DNA of 64,000 bases from an uncultured Mailhella sp. (GTDB lineage Bacteria > Desulfobacterota > Desulfovibrionia > Desulfovibrionales > Desulfovibrionaceae): positions 38,504 to 102,503 of the forward strand of contig NZ_CALUYL010000006.1 of NCBI RefSeq assembly GCF_944324995.1. The letters are read 5' to 3'. Below the pieces are notes generated by a model. That model was not told the DNA's origin, did not search any database, and worked only from the letters and a program-made list of their open reading frames with translations. Of the stretch, positions 28,950-38,462 are shown in pieces. The first letter of the stretch is position 1. Every line of letters begins with the position of its first letter. A program made the translations under genes and the position numbers.

Positions 28950-29188
28950 AACCGCGGATGCGTTCCGCAAAAAACCTCTTTTTCCCCCGCCCTTTGCCGC
29001 GCCGCAGCGCGCTTTCCCCGGCGGACAACCCTCTTTCTTCGGCGCAGGAACGCAAGCCTTTCCGCAGGCGTCCGCAAAAACGCCGCCGCTTCCCGCCTCT
29101 CCCGGCGCGTTCCGAACAAAACGCCCCCCCTTCTCCCACGGCGCTCCGCCCTCTTCTTTCCGGCCCGCCCTCACGCACGGATGGCATC

Positions 29189-30169
29189 ATGAACGCTCTT
29201 CTGAAACACCTGTCGGACTGCTGGCGCGACGGTCACAGAGTCGCCCTCGGCATTTTCCGCTTTCTCATACCCATCGTCGTGCTCGTGAAGATTCTGGAAG
29301 AAAGCGGTCTCATTCCCTGGATCTCGCTGCCCATGCGTCCGGTCATGGATCTCGTCGGCCTGCCCGCGGAGCTGAGTCTCGCCTGGATCTCCTGCATTCT
29401 GGTGAGCATGTATTCCGGCCTCATGGTGCTCATTTCCCTTGCGCCGCAGCTTCCCGAGCTCACCGTCGCCCAGACCACGGTGTTCGGCGTGCTGGTGCTC
29501 ATTGCGCACAGCCTCATTCTCGAAGTGCGCATCGCCGGGCAATGCGGCGTGTCCATGCCGTTTCAGTTTTTCCTGCGCCTCGGCTCGGGCATTCTCGCCG
29601 CCTTTCTGCTGCATCTTGTTCTCGACGGCTTCGGCCTGCTTCAGCAGCCGGCCGCCATCCTGCTTTCCGCCGGGGCCACCACATCCTGGAGCGACTGGCT
29701 GATTCAGCAGGTAAAAACGCTGGCCGAAATGTACGTCATCATCTGCGCCGTCATGCTGCTGCAGCGCTTTCTCGACGTGTTCCACATTTCCGACTGGATG
29801 GGCCGCCTGCTCGGCCCGGCGCTGCGCCTGCTCGGCGTTTCCCCCAAGGCCGTGTCCATCGTGGTCATCGGCTTCACCATGGGCCTGCTCTACGGCAGCG
29901 GCATACTCATCAAAAACGCCCAGCAGGGCACGCTTTCCCGTCAGGACGCGCTCTGCGCCATCTCCCTGCTCGGGCTTTCCCACTCCCTCATCGAAGACAC
30001 GCTGCTGCTCACCCTCGTGGGCGGCAGCCTGTGGGGCCTGCTCGGCTTCCGCCTCGCGTTCACGCTGGCGGCCGGAGCGCTCATCAACGCCTTCTACCCT
30101 GCCCTGAAGCGCTTCGCCGGGACAGATCGCGAGGTTTCCCATGAAGACACTGTGGATCAATGCCGGTGA
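29189..30169 (+). CDS. Nucleoside-recognition (Gate) domain membrane protein
   Basis: The 326-residue polytopic membrane protein has two similar halves, each with a Gate-type segment: FLIPIVVLVKILEESGLIPW with MYSGLMVLISLAP, and MYVIICAVMLLQRFLDVF with FTMGLLYGSGILIKNAQQG. This duplicated layout is found in the spore-maturation/nucleoside-recognition family; the transported ligand is unknown. Its last 29 bases overlap lpxB, so the genes are co-transcribed. No obvious ribosome site precedes ATG 29189 (CGGATGGCATC), so expression may be weak. Confidence 0.82.
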   Translation: MNALLKHLSDCWRDGHRVALGIFRFLIPIVVLVKILEESGLIPWISLPMRPVMDLVGLPAELSLAWISCILVSMYSGLMVLISLAPQLPELTVAQTTVFGVLVLIAHSLILEVRIAGQCGVSMPFQFFLRLGSGILAAFLLHLVLDGFGLLQQPAAILLSAGATTSWSDWLIQQVKTLAEMYVIICAVMLLQRFLDVFHISDWMGRLLGPALRLLGVSPKAVSIVVIGFTMGLLYGSGILIKNAQQGTLSRQDALCAISLLGLSHSLIEDTLLLTLVGGSLWGLLGFRLAFTLAAGALINAFYPALKRFAGTDREVSHEDTVDQCR

Positions 30170-31256
30170 AATTTCCGGCGACCTTCAGGGCGGCGCGCTG
30201 CTTGCCGCTCTGCGCGAAATCACGCCGAAGGACGCGCTGCGCGTCGTGGGCATGGGCGGCAACAATCTGGCCCGCGCCGGTCAGGAAAATCTGCTGCGCG
30301 TGGAAGAGCTTTCCGTCATGGGCCTTGTGGAAGTGCTGACCAGTCTGCCGCGCATCTTCGGACTTCTGCGCCGCATCCGCCGGGAAATGGAACGCATCCG
30401 TCCGGACGCCGTGCTGCTCATCGACGCGCCGGAATTCAACTTCCGTGTGGCAAAGATAGCCCGTGCCCTGAACATTCCCGTCTATTATTTTATTCCGCCC
30501 AAGGTGTGGGCGTGGCGCACGGGCCGCGTGAAATTCCTGAAGGAACACGTGCGCCGCATTTTCTCCATCCTGCCCTTTGAGGTGGATTTCTACCACGCCC
30601 ACGGCATGGACGTCGAGTATGTGGGCAATCCGCTGGTGGATCTTGTGGATTACGCGTCCATCAAGGACGTCTCTCCCGTTCCGCACCGCATAGGGCTCAT
30701 GCCCGGCAGCCGCCGCAAGGAAGTGGATTCCCTCATGCCGGCCTTTGCGGGCGCGGCCGCGCTGCTCACGAAAAAGTTTCCCGATCTGGAATTTCACTGC
30801 ATACGCTCCTCGAACTTTTCCGAAGAGCATCTGCGCTCGCTCTGGCACTGCGACGCGCCCCTCGTGATGCACGACGGCGCAGACCGCTACCGCCTCATGC
30901 GCTCGTTTCAGTGCATTCTTGCGGCCTCGGGTACGGCCACGCTGGAAACGGGTCTTGCGGGCGTGCCCACGCTCGTGGCCTACAAGGTATCCCCGCTCTC
31001 GTATCAGATCGCCCTTCGCGTCATCAAGGTGAAGTGGATCAGCCTGACCAACCTCATCATGAACCGCACCGTGTTTCCCGAGCACATCGAAAAGGACGCC
31101 GACCCCGAACCCATGGCGCGACGCGTGGCGGACTGGCTCGAACACCCCGAAAAGCTGGACGGCATCGTGCACGATCTGGAAGAGCTTCGCGAACGCTGCG
31201 GCAGGCCCGGCAGCGCGCATCGCGCGGCCGAAGCGCTGGCGCGGGAACTTTTCTGA
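30141..31256 (+). CDS. lpxB: Lipid-A-disaccharide synthase
   Basis: LpxB condenses UDP-diacylglucosamine and lipid X to form the lipid A disaccharide on the inner face of the inner membrane. The 371-residue protein starts WINAGEISGDLQGGAL, the family N-terminus, with DAPEFNFRVAKIARAL, YFIPPKVWAWRTGRV, GNPLVD, LMPGSRRKEV and ASGTATLETGLAGVPTLVAYKV. It proves a Gram-negative outer membrane. The start lies within the 3' end of the preceding membrane protein gene. Confidence 0.96.
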   Translation: MKTLWINAGEISGDLQGGALLAALREITPKDALRVVGMGGNNLARAGQENLLRVEELSVMGLVEVLTSLPRIFGLLRRIRREMERIRPDAVLLIDAPEFNFRVAKIARALNIPVYYFIPPKVWAWRTGRVKFLKEHVRRIFSILPFEVDFYHAHGMDVEYVGNPLVDLVDYASIKDVSPVPHRIGLMPGSRRKEVDSLMPAFAGAAALLTKKFPDLEFHCIRSSNFSEEHLRSLWHCDAPLVMHDGADRYRLMRSFQCILAASGTATLETGLAGVPTLVAYKVSPLSYQIALRVIKVKWISLTNLIMNRTVFPEHIEKDADPEPMARRVADWLEHPEKLDGIVHDLEELRERCGRPGSAHRAAEALARELF

Positions 31257-31490
31257 CGCTTCGGCCCCTGTCCGCCTGAACATCACCCCGAGCGCCTGAA
31301 TTCGCAGAGATGAAGCCGCGCGGCGTCCCTCGCAACGCCGCGCCGAACGCTTCGACACACGGAATTTAAATGAAGCGCCCCGCGACACAGCGGACGTCCC
31401 CCCCTCTGCGCCTGCCCGGACGCACCCAGGTCGCCCGCCTTGCTTCTGCAAGCGCGCAGCCTGCAAAATGCCCTGCGCCGAAAAAAACAC

Positions 31491-31525
31491 AAAGGCAGGC
31501 ATGCCGCTCCGGCGCGCCTGCCTTT
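31491..31525 (-). terminator. Bidirectional terminator
   Basis: AAAGGCAGGC (491-500) pairs with GCCTGCCTTT (516-525). In the minus direction it is followed by GTGTTTTTTT, in the plus direction by CCTTATG. Confidence 0.75.
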
Positions 31526-31533
31526 CCTTATGT

Positions 31534-31564
31534 CCGGCGTTTCCCGGGAGGATGGAAACGCCGG
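31534..31564 (-). terminator. Hairpin directly after catalase gene
   Basis: CCGGCGTTTCC (534-544) pairs perfectly with GGAAACGCCGG (554-564), 12 bases beyond the catalase stop. Confidence 0.6.
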
Positions 31565-31576
31565 AATATCCGCTGA

Positions 31577-33034
31577 CTAAATTTCGCTTTCCGGAATGCC
31601 GCAGGCCCGGGCCACGCCGATGCCGTACGCCGGATCAGCCTTGAAGCAGTGGCGGATGTGACGCAGCTTGACTTCCCTGGGCGCGTCGCCCAGAGACCTT
31701 GCCGTGTTGCCGAACAGCGCTTCCTGCTGTTCCGGCGACATCAGACGGAACAGTTTGCCGGGCTGTTCGAAGTAGTCGGCGTCGTCGCAGGGATAGTCCC
31801 AGCGGGCCGCGTCGCCGCTGATCCTGAGCGGCGGTTCCGCAAATTCCGGCTGCTCGCGCCAGGCCCCCGCGCTGTTGGGCTCGTAGCTCGTGTAACTGCC
31901 GTAATTGCCGTCCACGCGCATGGCGCCGTCGCGGTGGAAGCTGTGATAGGGGCAGCGGGGCCTGTTCACCGGAATCATGTTGTGATTGACGCCCAGACGG
32001 TAGCGCTGCGCGTCGCCGTAGGAGAACAGCCGTCCCTGAAGCATCTTGTCCGGCGAAACGCCGATGCCGGGCACCAGATTCGCGGGATTGAACGCCGCCT
32101 GCTCCACCTCGGCAAAATAGTTTTCAGGATTGCGGTTCAGCTCCAGCACGCCCACTTCGATGAGCGGGCAATCCTTGTGATACCATACCTTCGTCAGATC
32201 GAACGGATGATAGGGCAGCTTTTCGGCGTCTTCTTCCGGCATGACCTGGAAGTACAGCGTCCAGCGGGGGAAATCGCCCTTTTCAATGTGCTCGTACAAA
32301 TCGCGCTGATGGCTGTCCCTGTCCCGGCCGATGAGCGCTTCGGCTTCGGCGTCCGTGAGGTTCCTGATGCCCTGCTGCGTCTTGAAGTGGAACTTGACCC
32401 AGAAGCGCTTGTTTTCGGCATTGATGAGGCTGTAGGTATGGCTGCCGAAACCGTGCATGTGCCGGTACGACGCCGGAATGCCGCGATCGCTCATGACCAC
32501 GGTGATCTGATGCAGCGCTTCGGGCAGCAGTGTCCAGAAGTCCCAGTTGTCCGCGGCGCTGTGCATGTTGGTGCGCGGATTGCGCTTGACCACGTGATTG
32601 AGATCCGGGAACTTGAGCGGATCGCGCAGGAAGAACACCGGCGTGTTGTTGCCCACCATGTCCCAGTTGCCCTGATCCGTATAGAACTTCACGGCAAAGC
32701 CGCGGATGTCGCGCTCCGCGTCCGCCGCGCCGCGCTCGCCCGCCACCGTGGAAAAGCGCGCGAACACTTCCGTTTTCTTGCCCACCTCGGCAAAAAGCGA
32801 GGCCTTCGTGTACTTCGTGACGTCGTGCGTCACCGTAAAGGTTCCGTAGGCTCCGGAGCCCTTGGCGTGCATGCGCCGCTCCGGAATGACCTCCCGATCG
32901 AAGTGGGCCAGTTTCTCCTGAAACCAGACGTCCTGCATCAGCATGGGACCGCGGGGGCCGGCAGTCAGCGCATGATTGTTGTCGGCTACGGGCGCACCGC
33001 TGCCGGTAGTCAGACAGTCGTTCTTGTCAGCCAT
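31577..33034 (-). CDS. katA: Monofunctional heme catalase
   Basis: The 485-residue small-subunit catalase converts hydrogen peroxide to water and oxygen. It has the catalytic His region [14 protein letters not shown], the Asn region [16 protein letters not shown], and the heme-ligand motif [14 protein letters not shown] with the proximal Tyr. ATG 33034 has AAGGAG upstream. A 29-bp near-perfect AT-rich palindrome lies about 95-120 bases upstream and probably controls it. In an anaerobe this is a defence against oxygen exposure; it is monocistronic. Confidence 0.96.
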   Translation of the reverse strand: MADKNDCLTTGSGAPVADNNHALTAGPRGPMLMQDVWFQEKLAHFDREVIPERRMHAKGSGAYGTFTVTHDVTKYTKASLFAEVGKKTEVFARFSTVAGERGAADAERDIRGFAVKFYTDQGNWDMVGNNTPVFFLRDPLKFPDLNHVVKRNPRTNMHSAADNWDFWTLLPEALHQITVVMSDRGIPASYRHMHGFGSHTYSLINAENKRFWVKFHFKTQQGIRNLTDAEAEALIGRDRDSHQRDLYEHIEKGDFPRWTLYFQVMPEEDAEKLPYHPFDLTKVWYHKDCPLIEVGVLELNRNPENYFAEVEQAAFNPANLVPGIGVSPDKMLQGRLFSYGDAQRYRLGVNHNMIPVNRPRCPYHSFHRDGAMRVDGNYGSYTSYEPNSAGAWREQPEFAEPPLRISGDAARWDYPCDDADYFEQPGKLFRLMSPEQQEALFGNTARSLGDAPREVKLRHIRHCFKADPAYGIGVARACGIPESEI

Positions 33035-33126
33035 AAGCTTGCTCCTTGGTTGCGCACCATGAGGTGCCGTGTGAGAAAATTCCCATGACGCCTTTGAGGA
33101 GAACATGCCACGGTCGACAATTTTTG

Positions 33127-33155
33127 TAAATAGTAAAGATTATCATTACTATTTA
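33127..33155. promoter_or_regulatory. 29-bp near-perfect palindrome upstream of katA
   Basis: TAAATAGTAA (127-136) is the exact reverse complement of TTACTATTTA (146-155). The 9-base centre AGATTATCA is itself palindromic except for its end pair. The AT-rich, 7-1-7-like symmetry is reminiscent of Fur/PerR-family operators, with imperfect match to both consensus sequences. Confidence 0.6.
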
Positions 33156-33399
33156 ATATCGTTCATGATAACCTGTCCGTCCCGTCGGGAGCCGCCCGCC
33201 GTCCGGCAAAAAAATCCTTGCTTTTCCACGGGCTATGCGGCACGAAAATGTTCTCGCGTCGCGGCAGGACACGCGCGCAAGCGTGCCGGGCATCCGCCTT
33301 TTTCAAAAAGGATGCCCATGGGGAACAAGCGCGTTCCGCCGCGTCCGCACAAAAATCCGCCGCGCGAAACGCCTCCGCCAGGCCGCAGGGCAAAAAAAA

Positions 33400-33424
33400 G
33401 CCCCCGGGCCTGAAGCTCGGGGGC
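33400..33424 (-). terminator. Terminator of rlpA
   Basis: GCCCCCGGGC (400-409) pairs with GCTCGGGGGC (415-424) with one G-U pair and a 5-base loop. Eight A residues at 33392-33399 give a U-tract on the minus strand. Confidence 0.85.
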
Positions 33425-33489
33425 AAGCGCATCGTGTGGCGGCGTTTCTCACGCGCCGCGAGGTCGGTTCGCCTTTTCCGGGGGCGAAG

Positions 33490-34170
33490 CTACCTTTCGG
33501 CCACGGCCTGAACGGCCGGGGACATGGAGTTTTTCTCCGCAAGCATGATGCTGGCTCCGGGGTGGGTGGTGGCCACGCGCACCAGCGCATCCTGCGATTC
33601 CTGGAAGCTCGCGTACGGGCCGATGGCCATCAGGCCGTCGCGCGTATGCAGCAGGGAGGCCGCGTCGTACAGGCCCAGGCGGATAAGGCGGCGCAGCTGC
33701 TGCGCCACGGCGTCGGAAGACACCTGCGTTTCCGCCAGCTTGACGAAAAAGGCCTGAGAACTCAGCAGCGGATGACCCTCGCTGTCTCCGACGATCTGGA
33801 GGGTCACTCGAGAAACGCCCGTCTCGGAAAGGCCGAGACTGTCGGCGGCCGCAAACGACAAGTCGATAATTCTGTTTTTGGAATAAGGCCCGCGGTCGTT
33901 GATGCGCACGATGACGCTTTTGCCGGTGGCCTTGTGTTCCACTTTGACCAGTGTGCCGAGGGGAAGCGTGCGATGAGCCGCCGTCATGGCGAACATGTCG
34001 AAGGCTTCACCCGTAGCGGTTGACTTTCCATGATGCCAGGGGCCGTACCACGAGGCCACGCCCGACTGGAAAGAGGCATCCTGGCCATAAGCCGACGGCA
34101 AGGCAAGGAACAGGCACAACAGCCACGCTCCGCACACTGCCATCAGACTTCGGTAGGAAGATGATGTCAT
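33490..34170 (-). CDS. rlpA: RlpA-like lipoprotein-family protein with DPBB and SPOR domains
   Basis: RlpA-type proteins act on denuded peptidoglycan in the cell wall. The 226-residue protein has a Sec signal (about residues 1-30, no clear lipobox), a double-psi beta-barrel domain (about 35-125: SGVASWYGPWHHGKSTATGE, FDMFAMTAAHRTLPLGTLV, VRINDRGPYSKNRIIDLS) and a C-terminal SPOR-like region (about 145-215). The DPBB motifs, including the conserved Asp-Arg-Gly-Pro, are intact. ATG 34170 has GGAG upstream. A promoter about 245 bases upstream implies a long leader. Confidence 0.9.
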   Translation of the reverse strand: MTSSSYRSLMAVCGAWLLCLFLALPSAYGQDASFQSGVASWYGPWHHGKSTATGEAFDMFAMTAAHRTLPLGTLVKVEHKATGKSVIVRINDRGPYSKNRIIDLSFAAADSLGLSETGVSRVTLQIVGDSEGHPLLSSQAFFVKLAETQVSSDAVAQQLRRLIRLGLYDAASLLHTRDGLMAIGPYASFQESQDALVRVATTHPGASIMLAEKNSMSPAVQAVAER

Positions 34171-34413
34171 GCAGACTCCGGGTTGAGATGAAGTCACGCG
34201 GCCGATCCGTCTGCGATCCTGGCTGCGTGGAGCGGAAATCGCCCTTTTTTTCCTCTGTCCGCCGCGATCACTCCCGGAACGGGGCGCGGCTCCGATGCGC
34301 AAGGCAAGCCGAAAGTCCATTCTTCAGAGGACCTCGGGAACGGAGGAAAACGACGGAAGCGCGACACGCTTCAAAGCGTCTGTCGTCTTCCGTACACGTC
34401 TCATAGGGGGCCT

Positions 34414-34442
34414 AATATCTCATCCGGGAAAAAATCTGTCAA
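34414..34442 (-). promoter_or_regulatory. Predicted promoter of rlpA
   Basis: On the minus strand TTGACA (34442-34437) and GATATT (34419-34414) are 17 bases apart. The distance to the rlpA start (34170) predicts a 5' leader of about 235 bases. Confidence 0.6.
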
Positions 34443-34545
34443 GCAGGTCTGTATAACGCCCCGATTTCTTCTGTAAAACTCTCATGTTTCACAGCGGAGC
34501 ACTGCAATTTTTCCCGCCTTTTTGCCGGACGCTCCGACCTGCGGC

Positions 34546-34574
34546 TTGCGCCCCGACGCCCGTCGTACTACTAT
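34546..34574 (+). promoter_or_regulatory. Predicted promoter of the 1036-residue protein gene
   Basis: TTGCGC (546-551) and TACTAT (569-574) are separated by 17 bases, 33 bases before the start codon. Confidence 0.5.
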
Positions 34575-34607
34575 GGAAACCCATTTTTTTATGCCGCAGG
34601 TACCGTC

Positions 34608-37600
34608 ATGACACATCGCTCTCTCCGCTTCGATCCCCAGGACTATCAGCTTCTCGCCATGATCAACCGCACCGTGACGAAAAGCCAGAAAGGCCTGCCC
34701 AGCCTCATGCCGCAGCTCAGTCCTTCCGGCATCATGGAGCTCGCCGTGCCCGTGGAGCTGCGCATGGCCTCCGCCGTGCTGCGGCTGCTCGACACCCTCT
34801 CCCAGGGCCGGGCCGACGACAGAATCGAAGCGCTCACCGCCCTGCGCGACGAAGTGCTCGTCATGGCGCGTACCTCTCTGCGCATCAACACGGGCCGCGT
34901 GCTCGTGCAGCTCATGAAGGAACTCGTGCGCTCCCACGGCGATTTTGAAACCCAGCTTCGTCTCGCCCACGACTTCCGTCAGGCGGCCAGCGGCCGTCAC
35001 GCCGTGGTGCGCCGGCTCCTGCACCGCTACTTCATGCTGGAAATGCCCGAAGACTGGAACCAGGCCGTGTTCGACAACCATGTTCACGACGCCAACACCA
35101 AGGGCCGCAAGAACGCCACGCACCTCATCATGGACGCCTGGCTCAAGGGCATACGCTCCCTTACCGTCATCTACTACAACTACGTTGCCCCCGAGGCCGC
35201 AAGCGAACTCATCCGCGCCGCGCGCATCATGGGCATCACCGTGCGCATAGGGCTGCTCTTCCACGCACCCTACCTCGGGCGTCTGGTCGATCTCATCTGG
35301 ATACCGCGCGGCTTCACCAACGACGAAGACTTCATCGCCTTTCTTTCCACGCCGGCCATGTCCACGCTCATGAACGAGGGCCGCGCCGCCACGCGCTGGC
35401 TGGAAAAACGCATTCTGCGCCTGCTCGAATACTGGAACCGCATCGAACGCTTCCGCCTTGAGCCCATGCTCCACGAAACGCCCGAAGAGCTGGATGCGCA
35501 CGAATTCATGCTCTTTGTGGGACACGGTCAGGCGTCGCTGCTGCACCTTGCCGAATTCATTCATAAAAAGCTCTTTCCTCTGCTGGAGAAGCGCGCCCGG
35601 CACATCCGCGACCTGCTCGCCTCCCCCGACGTTTCCGCGGAAGAGAGCCTCGGCTTCATGCACGAACTCGACATTCTGGACAAGTTCACCACCGAAACCG
35701 TGATTGCCAGACTGAACGATCCCGAACTCTTTCCCGAAACGTCCGCGCTCCAGAACGCCTGCGAATCCGCCGACTGCCCGGAGCTGCTCAATCAGACGCC
35801 GCTGCACCTGCTCACGCGGCTGTGCGATCTCAAGAGCGGCTGCCGCATCACCCTGAATCTGGCGCGGCTCTCCGCCGAAGACGTGCTCAATCTGCTCTGG
35901 GACTGCCAGGGTCGCATCACGCACCTGGAGCTCTTCAATCTCAAGGACTGGCAGAACGGCGATCTGGAGCATCTGCAGTCCATCAACGAGCTGCAGCGCG
36001 CCATCAACGAAGGCAGCGTGCCGCGGCTCAAGCAGATCATCATCGGCATGCTCCGGGACGCCGGAGCCCTGCCCGAGGTTTCCGAACAGGAAGGATTCAG
36101 CACGCCGCGCGGCAGCGCCACTCTGCACTCCGCCGACGCGCCGAAGTCTCCACGCGTGCGCAAGCTGCGCATCATTCTTCAGAACATTCCCGTGCTCTGC
36201 GGCTACTATCAGACGGCCAAGCTGCGCGCCACCATGGGCACCGATTCCACGAGCCGCCCCGGTCACCGCTACGGCATGGGCCTCGCCTATCCCGAAACCC
36301 TGCCCCTGCGCGCCCGCAGAGAACTGAACGATCCGCGCCGCTCCGCGCATCTTCTGCTGCCGCTGCGCACCGAGCTGCTCGAACAGGTCACCTACAGTTC
36401 CGACGCCCCGGGCGAAGAATCCTCGCGTCTGGAATGCCTGCTGCGGCGCATTCCGGGTTTCCGCCATTTCCGGCAGGACAGCCACACTGAATGGACGCCC
36501 GTTTCGGAAAACACCGTGGTCTGCAATCACGGCGACTGCTCCATCGCCACCGCCGACGTGAGCTCCACGCGGGGCAACATCATCACTCTCGGCGGCACGG
36601 ACGCGAACATGACCAACGGCTTCATGCCCGCCAAACCCCGCAGCGAAAGTCTGCTGGAAAAGAGCCACTACCTCAACACCGGCTTCTCCAACGCGCTCTG
36701 CGTGGTGGTGGGATTCATTCCCGCATTTTTGTCCTTCCTGTTCACGCAGACGGGCCTGCTCGCCTGGATCGGCGCGCCGCTCTGGTTCCTCATTTCCGGG
36801 CTGCGCAACATTCTGCAGGCCGTGCTCGGCAGCGGCGGTCTGCACCGCTCCTCCGTGCTGCACTGGAAAAGCTACGTAAGCTGGTCGAGCCTGTACGTGT
36901 CCCTCATGTACAACGGGCTTTCCGTGGTGCTGCTCGAACCCATTCTGCGCTGCCGTATTCTCGAACAGGGCATGGGCGTCAACGCCGTAAACTCCCCCCT
37001 GCTCACCTATTCCATACTCATGGCAGGCTGCGGCGCGTACAAGGTGGCCACCCATCTGCTGCGGGGCTTTTCAAGCAAAAGCATTCTTTCGGATATTTTC
37101 TGCATTCTGCTTTCACTCCCGCTTGCGCTGCTCTTCCACGCGGCGCTCATGCTCATGATCACCCTTGCCGGCGGCAGCCCGGAAACGCTGGCGGCCGCCG
37201 CAGTGTTCGTGGTCAAGCTCGCGTCGGACACGGTCATCGGCGTGGTGGACGGCATTGTGGACAGAGGCCGCAACATACGCCGGCGCATGGCCGACTACCG
37301 CAGCCGTCTGCACGAATCGCTCGCGCTCTACGGCAGGCTTGAGGAACTCTTCCCCGAGAAGAACGTCATGGCCCTGCTCGGACGCCCCGAAACGCTGCCC
37401 CGCACCGTGAAGGCCGTCGATCCGCAGCTGTGGCTCGACATGATCATCAACGCTCTCGATCTCATGTACTTCTGGTTCTATCAGCCCCGGGCCAACTATG
37501 CGCTCGACATCATGCTGCGGCGCTTTTCCGACAGCGAACGGCAGGTGCTGCTGCGCATGCAGCAGATTCTCATGCTGGAAAAGGAAGTGAGTCAGCTTCT

Positions 37601-37718
37601 GGTGGACGGTCTGGTGGGCCGCAACTTTGCCGCGCCGCTGTCCTTCTATCTGGCCAGGAACGAGGAATATCTGCGTCAGATGAAAGCCGTGTGCCTGCCG
37701 CCGCAGCCGCAGAAGTAG
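34608..37718 (+). CDS. Large multi-pass membrane protein of unknown function
   Basis: This 1036-residue protein is unrecognised. The N-terminal 690 residues look soluble and largely helical. A stretch near residues 155-215 (H158-V-H160-D161, then AWLKGIRSLTVIYYNYV and AARIMGITVRIGLLF) resembles the opening strands of a PHP-type metal-dependent TIM barrel, but no complete metal site was traced. The region to about 690 includes leucine-rich strands. From about 695 to 885 there are four or five membrane segments (for example NALCVVVGFIPAFLSFLF and SDIFCILLSLPLALLFHAAL), and the C-terminal 150 residues look cytoplasmic. It is a single gene, convergent with trmL 16 bases away. Confidence 0.8.
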   Translation: MTHRSLRFDPQDYQLLAMINRTVTKSQKGLPSLMPQLSPSGIMELAVPVELRMASAVLRLLDTLSQGRADDRIEALTALRDEVLVMARTSLRINTGRVLVQLMKELVRSHGDFETQLRLAHDFRQAASGRHAVVRRLLHRYFMLEMPEDWNQAVFDNHVHDANTKGRKNATHLIMDAWLKGIRSLTVIYYNYVAPEAASELIRAARIMGITVRIGLLFHAPYLGRLVDLIWIPRGFTNDEDFIAFLSTPAMSTLMNEGRAATRWLEKRILRLLEYWNRIERFRLEPMLHETPEELDAHEFMLFVGHGQASLLHLAEFIHKKLFPLLEKRARHIRDLLASPDVSAEESLGFMHELDILDKFTTETVIARLNDPELFPETSALQNACESADCPELLNQTPLHLLTRLCDLKSGCRITLNLARLSAEDVLNLLWDCQGRITHLELFNLKDWQNGDLEHLQSINELQRAINEGSVPRLKQIIIGMLRDAGALPEVSEQEGFSTPRGSATLHSADAPKSPRVRKLRIILQNIPVLCGYYQTAKLRATMGTDSTSRPGHRYGMGLAYPETLPLRARRELNDPRRSAHLLLPLRTELLEQVTYSSDAPGEESSRLECLLRRIPGFRHFRQDSHTEWTPVSENTVVCNHGDCSIATADVSSTRGNIITLGGTDANMTNGFMPAKPRSESLLEKSHYLNTGFSNALCVVVGFIPAFLSFLFTQTGLLAWIGAPLWFLISGLRNILQAVLGSGGLHRSSVLHWKSYVSWSSLYVSLMYNGLSVVLLEPILRCRILEQGMGVNAVNSPLLTYSILMAGCGAYKVATHLLRGFSSKSILSDIFCILLSLPLALLFHAALMLMITLAGGSPETLAAAAVFVVKLASDTVIGVVDGIVDRGRNIRRRMADYRSRLHESLALYGRLEELFPEKNVMALLGRPETLPRTVKAVDPQLWLDMIINALDLMYFWFYQPRANYALDIMLRRFSDSERQVLLRMQQILMLEKEVSQLLVDGLVGRNFAAPLSFYLARNEEYLRQMKAVCLPPQPQK

Positions 37719-37734
37719 CCGCGGCGGCGCGCTT

Positions 37735-38205
37735 TCACTGCGCGGGCCAGTTATCGAGGCCGTCGAGCGAGGCGAGCGCCATGTAGAGCACGATGCCCGC
37801 CGAGGTGGACAGATTGAGGCTGCGGATGCAGTTTCGGATGGGAATGCGCACGTGTTCCTGCGCCGCGGCCTGCACGTCGGCGGGAAGTCCGGAGGATTCC
37901 GGCCCGAAAAGCAGACTGTCCCTGTCGGAAAACGCGAAGCGATGCACGCCTTCGCCGCGTCTGGCGCTCGTGGCCACCAGTCTGCGGCCTGCGCCGTCGG
38001 CGCGAAGATAGGCGTCCAGCGAAGGCCACGCGGTCACATCCACATGAGGCCAGTAGTCGAGCCCGGCGCGGCGCAGATGCCTGTCGTCGATGGAGAAGCC
38101 GAGCGGCTCTATGAGATGAAGACGCGTGCCCGTGCCTGCGCACAGTCTGGCGATGTTGCCGGTGTTCGGCGGAATTTCAGGATGATACAGAACAATGTGC
38201 AGCAT
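37735..38205 (-). CDS. trmL: tRNA (cytidine/uridine-2'-O)-methyltransferase TrmL
   Basis: TrmL is a SPOUT-fold enzyme that methylates the wobble ribose of tRNA-Leu. The 156-residue protein has the family N-terminus HIVLYHPEIPPNTGNIARLC, and the knotted cofactor site LLFGPESSGLP with IPIRNCIRSLNLSTSAGIVLY. ATG 38205 is used because the family begins here. It converges with the 1036-residue protein gene. Confidence 0.94.
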   Translation of the reverse strand: MLHIVLYHPEIPPNTGNIARLCAGTGTRLHLIEPLGFSIDDRHLRRAGLDYWPHVDVTAWPSLDAYLRADGAGRRLVATSARRGEGVHRFAFSDRDSLLFGPESSGLPADVQAAAQEHVRIPIRNCIRSLNLSTSAGIVLYMALASLDGLDNWPAQ

Positions 38206-38295
38206 GGATGCTTCCGTGGGCCCGGGCGCGCTCACAACGCGCCGAAAAACGAAAAGAAAAACGCCCGACGCTCTTGAGCGCGGACGTCACACAAG

Positions 38296-38311
38296 ACGGC
38301 GGAACCGCCGT
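38296..38311 (-). terminator. Possible hairpin terminator of the 29-residue ORF
   Basis: ACGGCG (296-301) pairs with CGCCGT (306-311) around a 4-base loop. There is no T-tract; it lies 60 bases after the small ORF. Confidence 0.3.
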
Positions 38312-38372
38312 TCTGCCGGAACGCGGAAAGGAAGCGGAACAGGCACGGCCTCTTCCGCCGTTTTTCCATCGA

Positions 38373-38462
38373 TCAATGATGTCTGTTGGGAGACGTTTTC
38401 TTGATATAGGTAAGGGCGCAGATCACCGCAATGATGCCGACGAAGAAGAAAAGGAAGTCCAT
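38373..38462 (-). CDS. 29-residue single-span membrane peptide
   Basis: ATG 38462 is preceded by AGGAG at ideal spacing. The peptide begins MDFLFFFVGIIAVICALTYI, a complete hydrophobic span, followed by a short basic tail with KKTSPNRHH. Size, hydrophobicity and the ribosome site fit a real small membrane protein, like those that modulate transporters or sensor proteins. It stands alone between trmL and the divergent PHP gene, with a 466-base gap to the latter. Function unknown. Confidence 0.6.
   Translation of the reverse strand: MDFLFFFVGIIAVICALTYIKKTSPNRHH

Larger units (their letters stand above)
31257..31576. other. Convergent gap between lpxB and the catalase gene
   Basis: This is 320 bases with two strong hairpins near its right end (31491-31525 and 31534-31564) that can terminate transcription from either side. 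Nothing else is recognised. Confidence 0.55.
33035..33489. other. Gap between rlpA and katA
   Basis: This is 455 bases holding the rlpA terminator on the left and the katA regulatory palindrome on the right. No gene is seen between them. Confidence 0.55.
34171..34607. other. Divergent gap between rlpA and the 1036-residue membrane protein
   Basis: This is 437 bases. It contains predicted promoters for both flanking genes and, if the rlpA promoter is right, a long transcribed leader (34171-34407) with a small ACGCTT/AAGCGT hairpin near 34367-34380. No ORF is supported. Confidence 0.5.
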
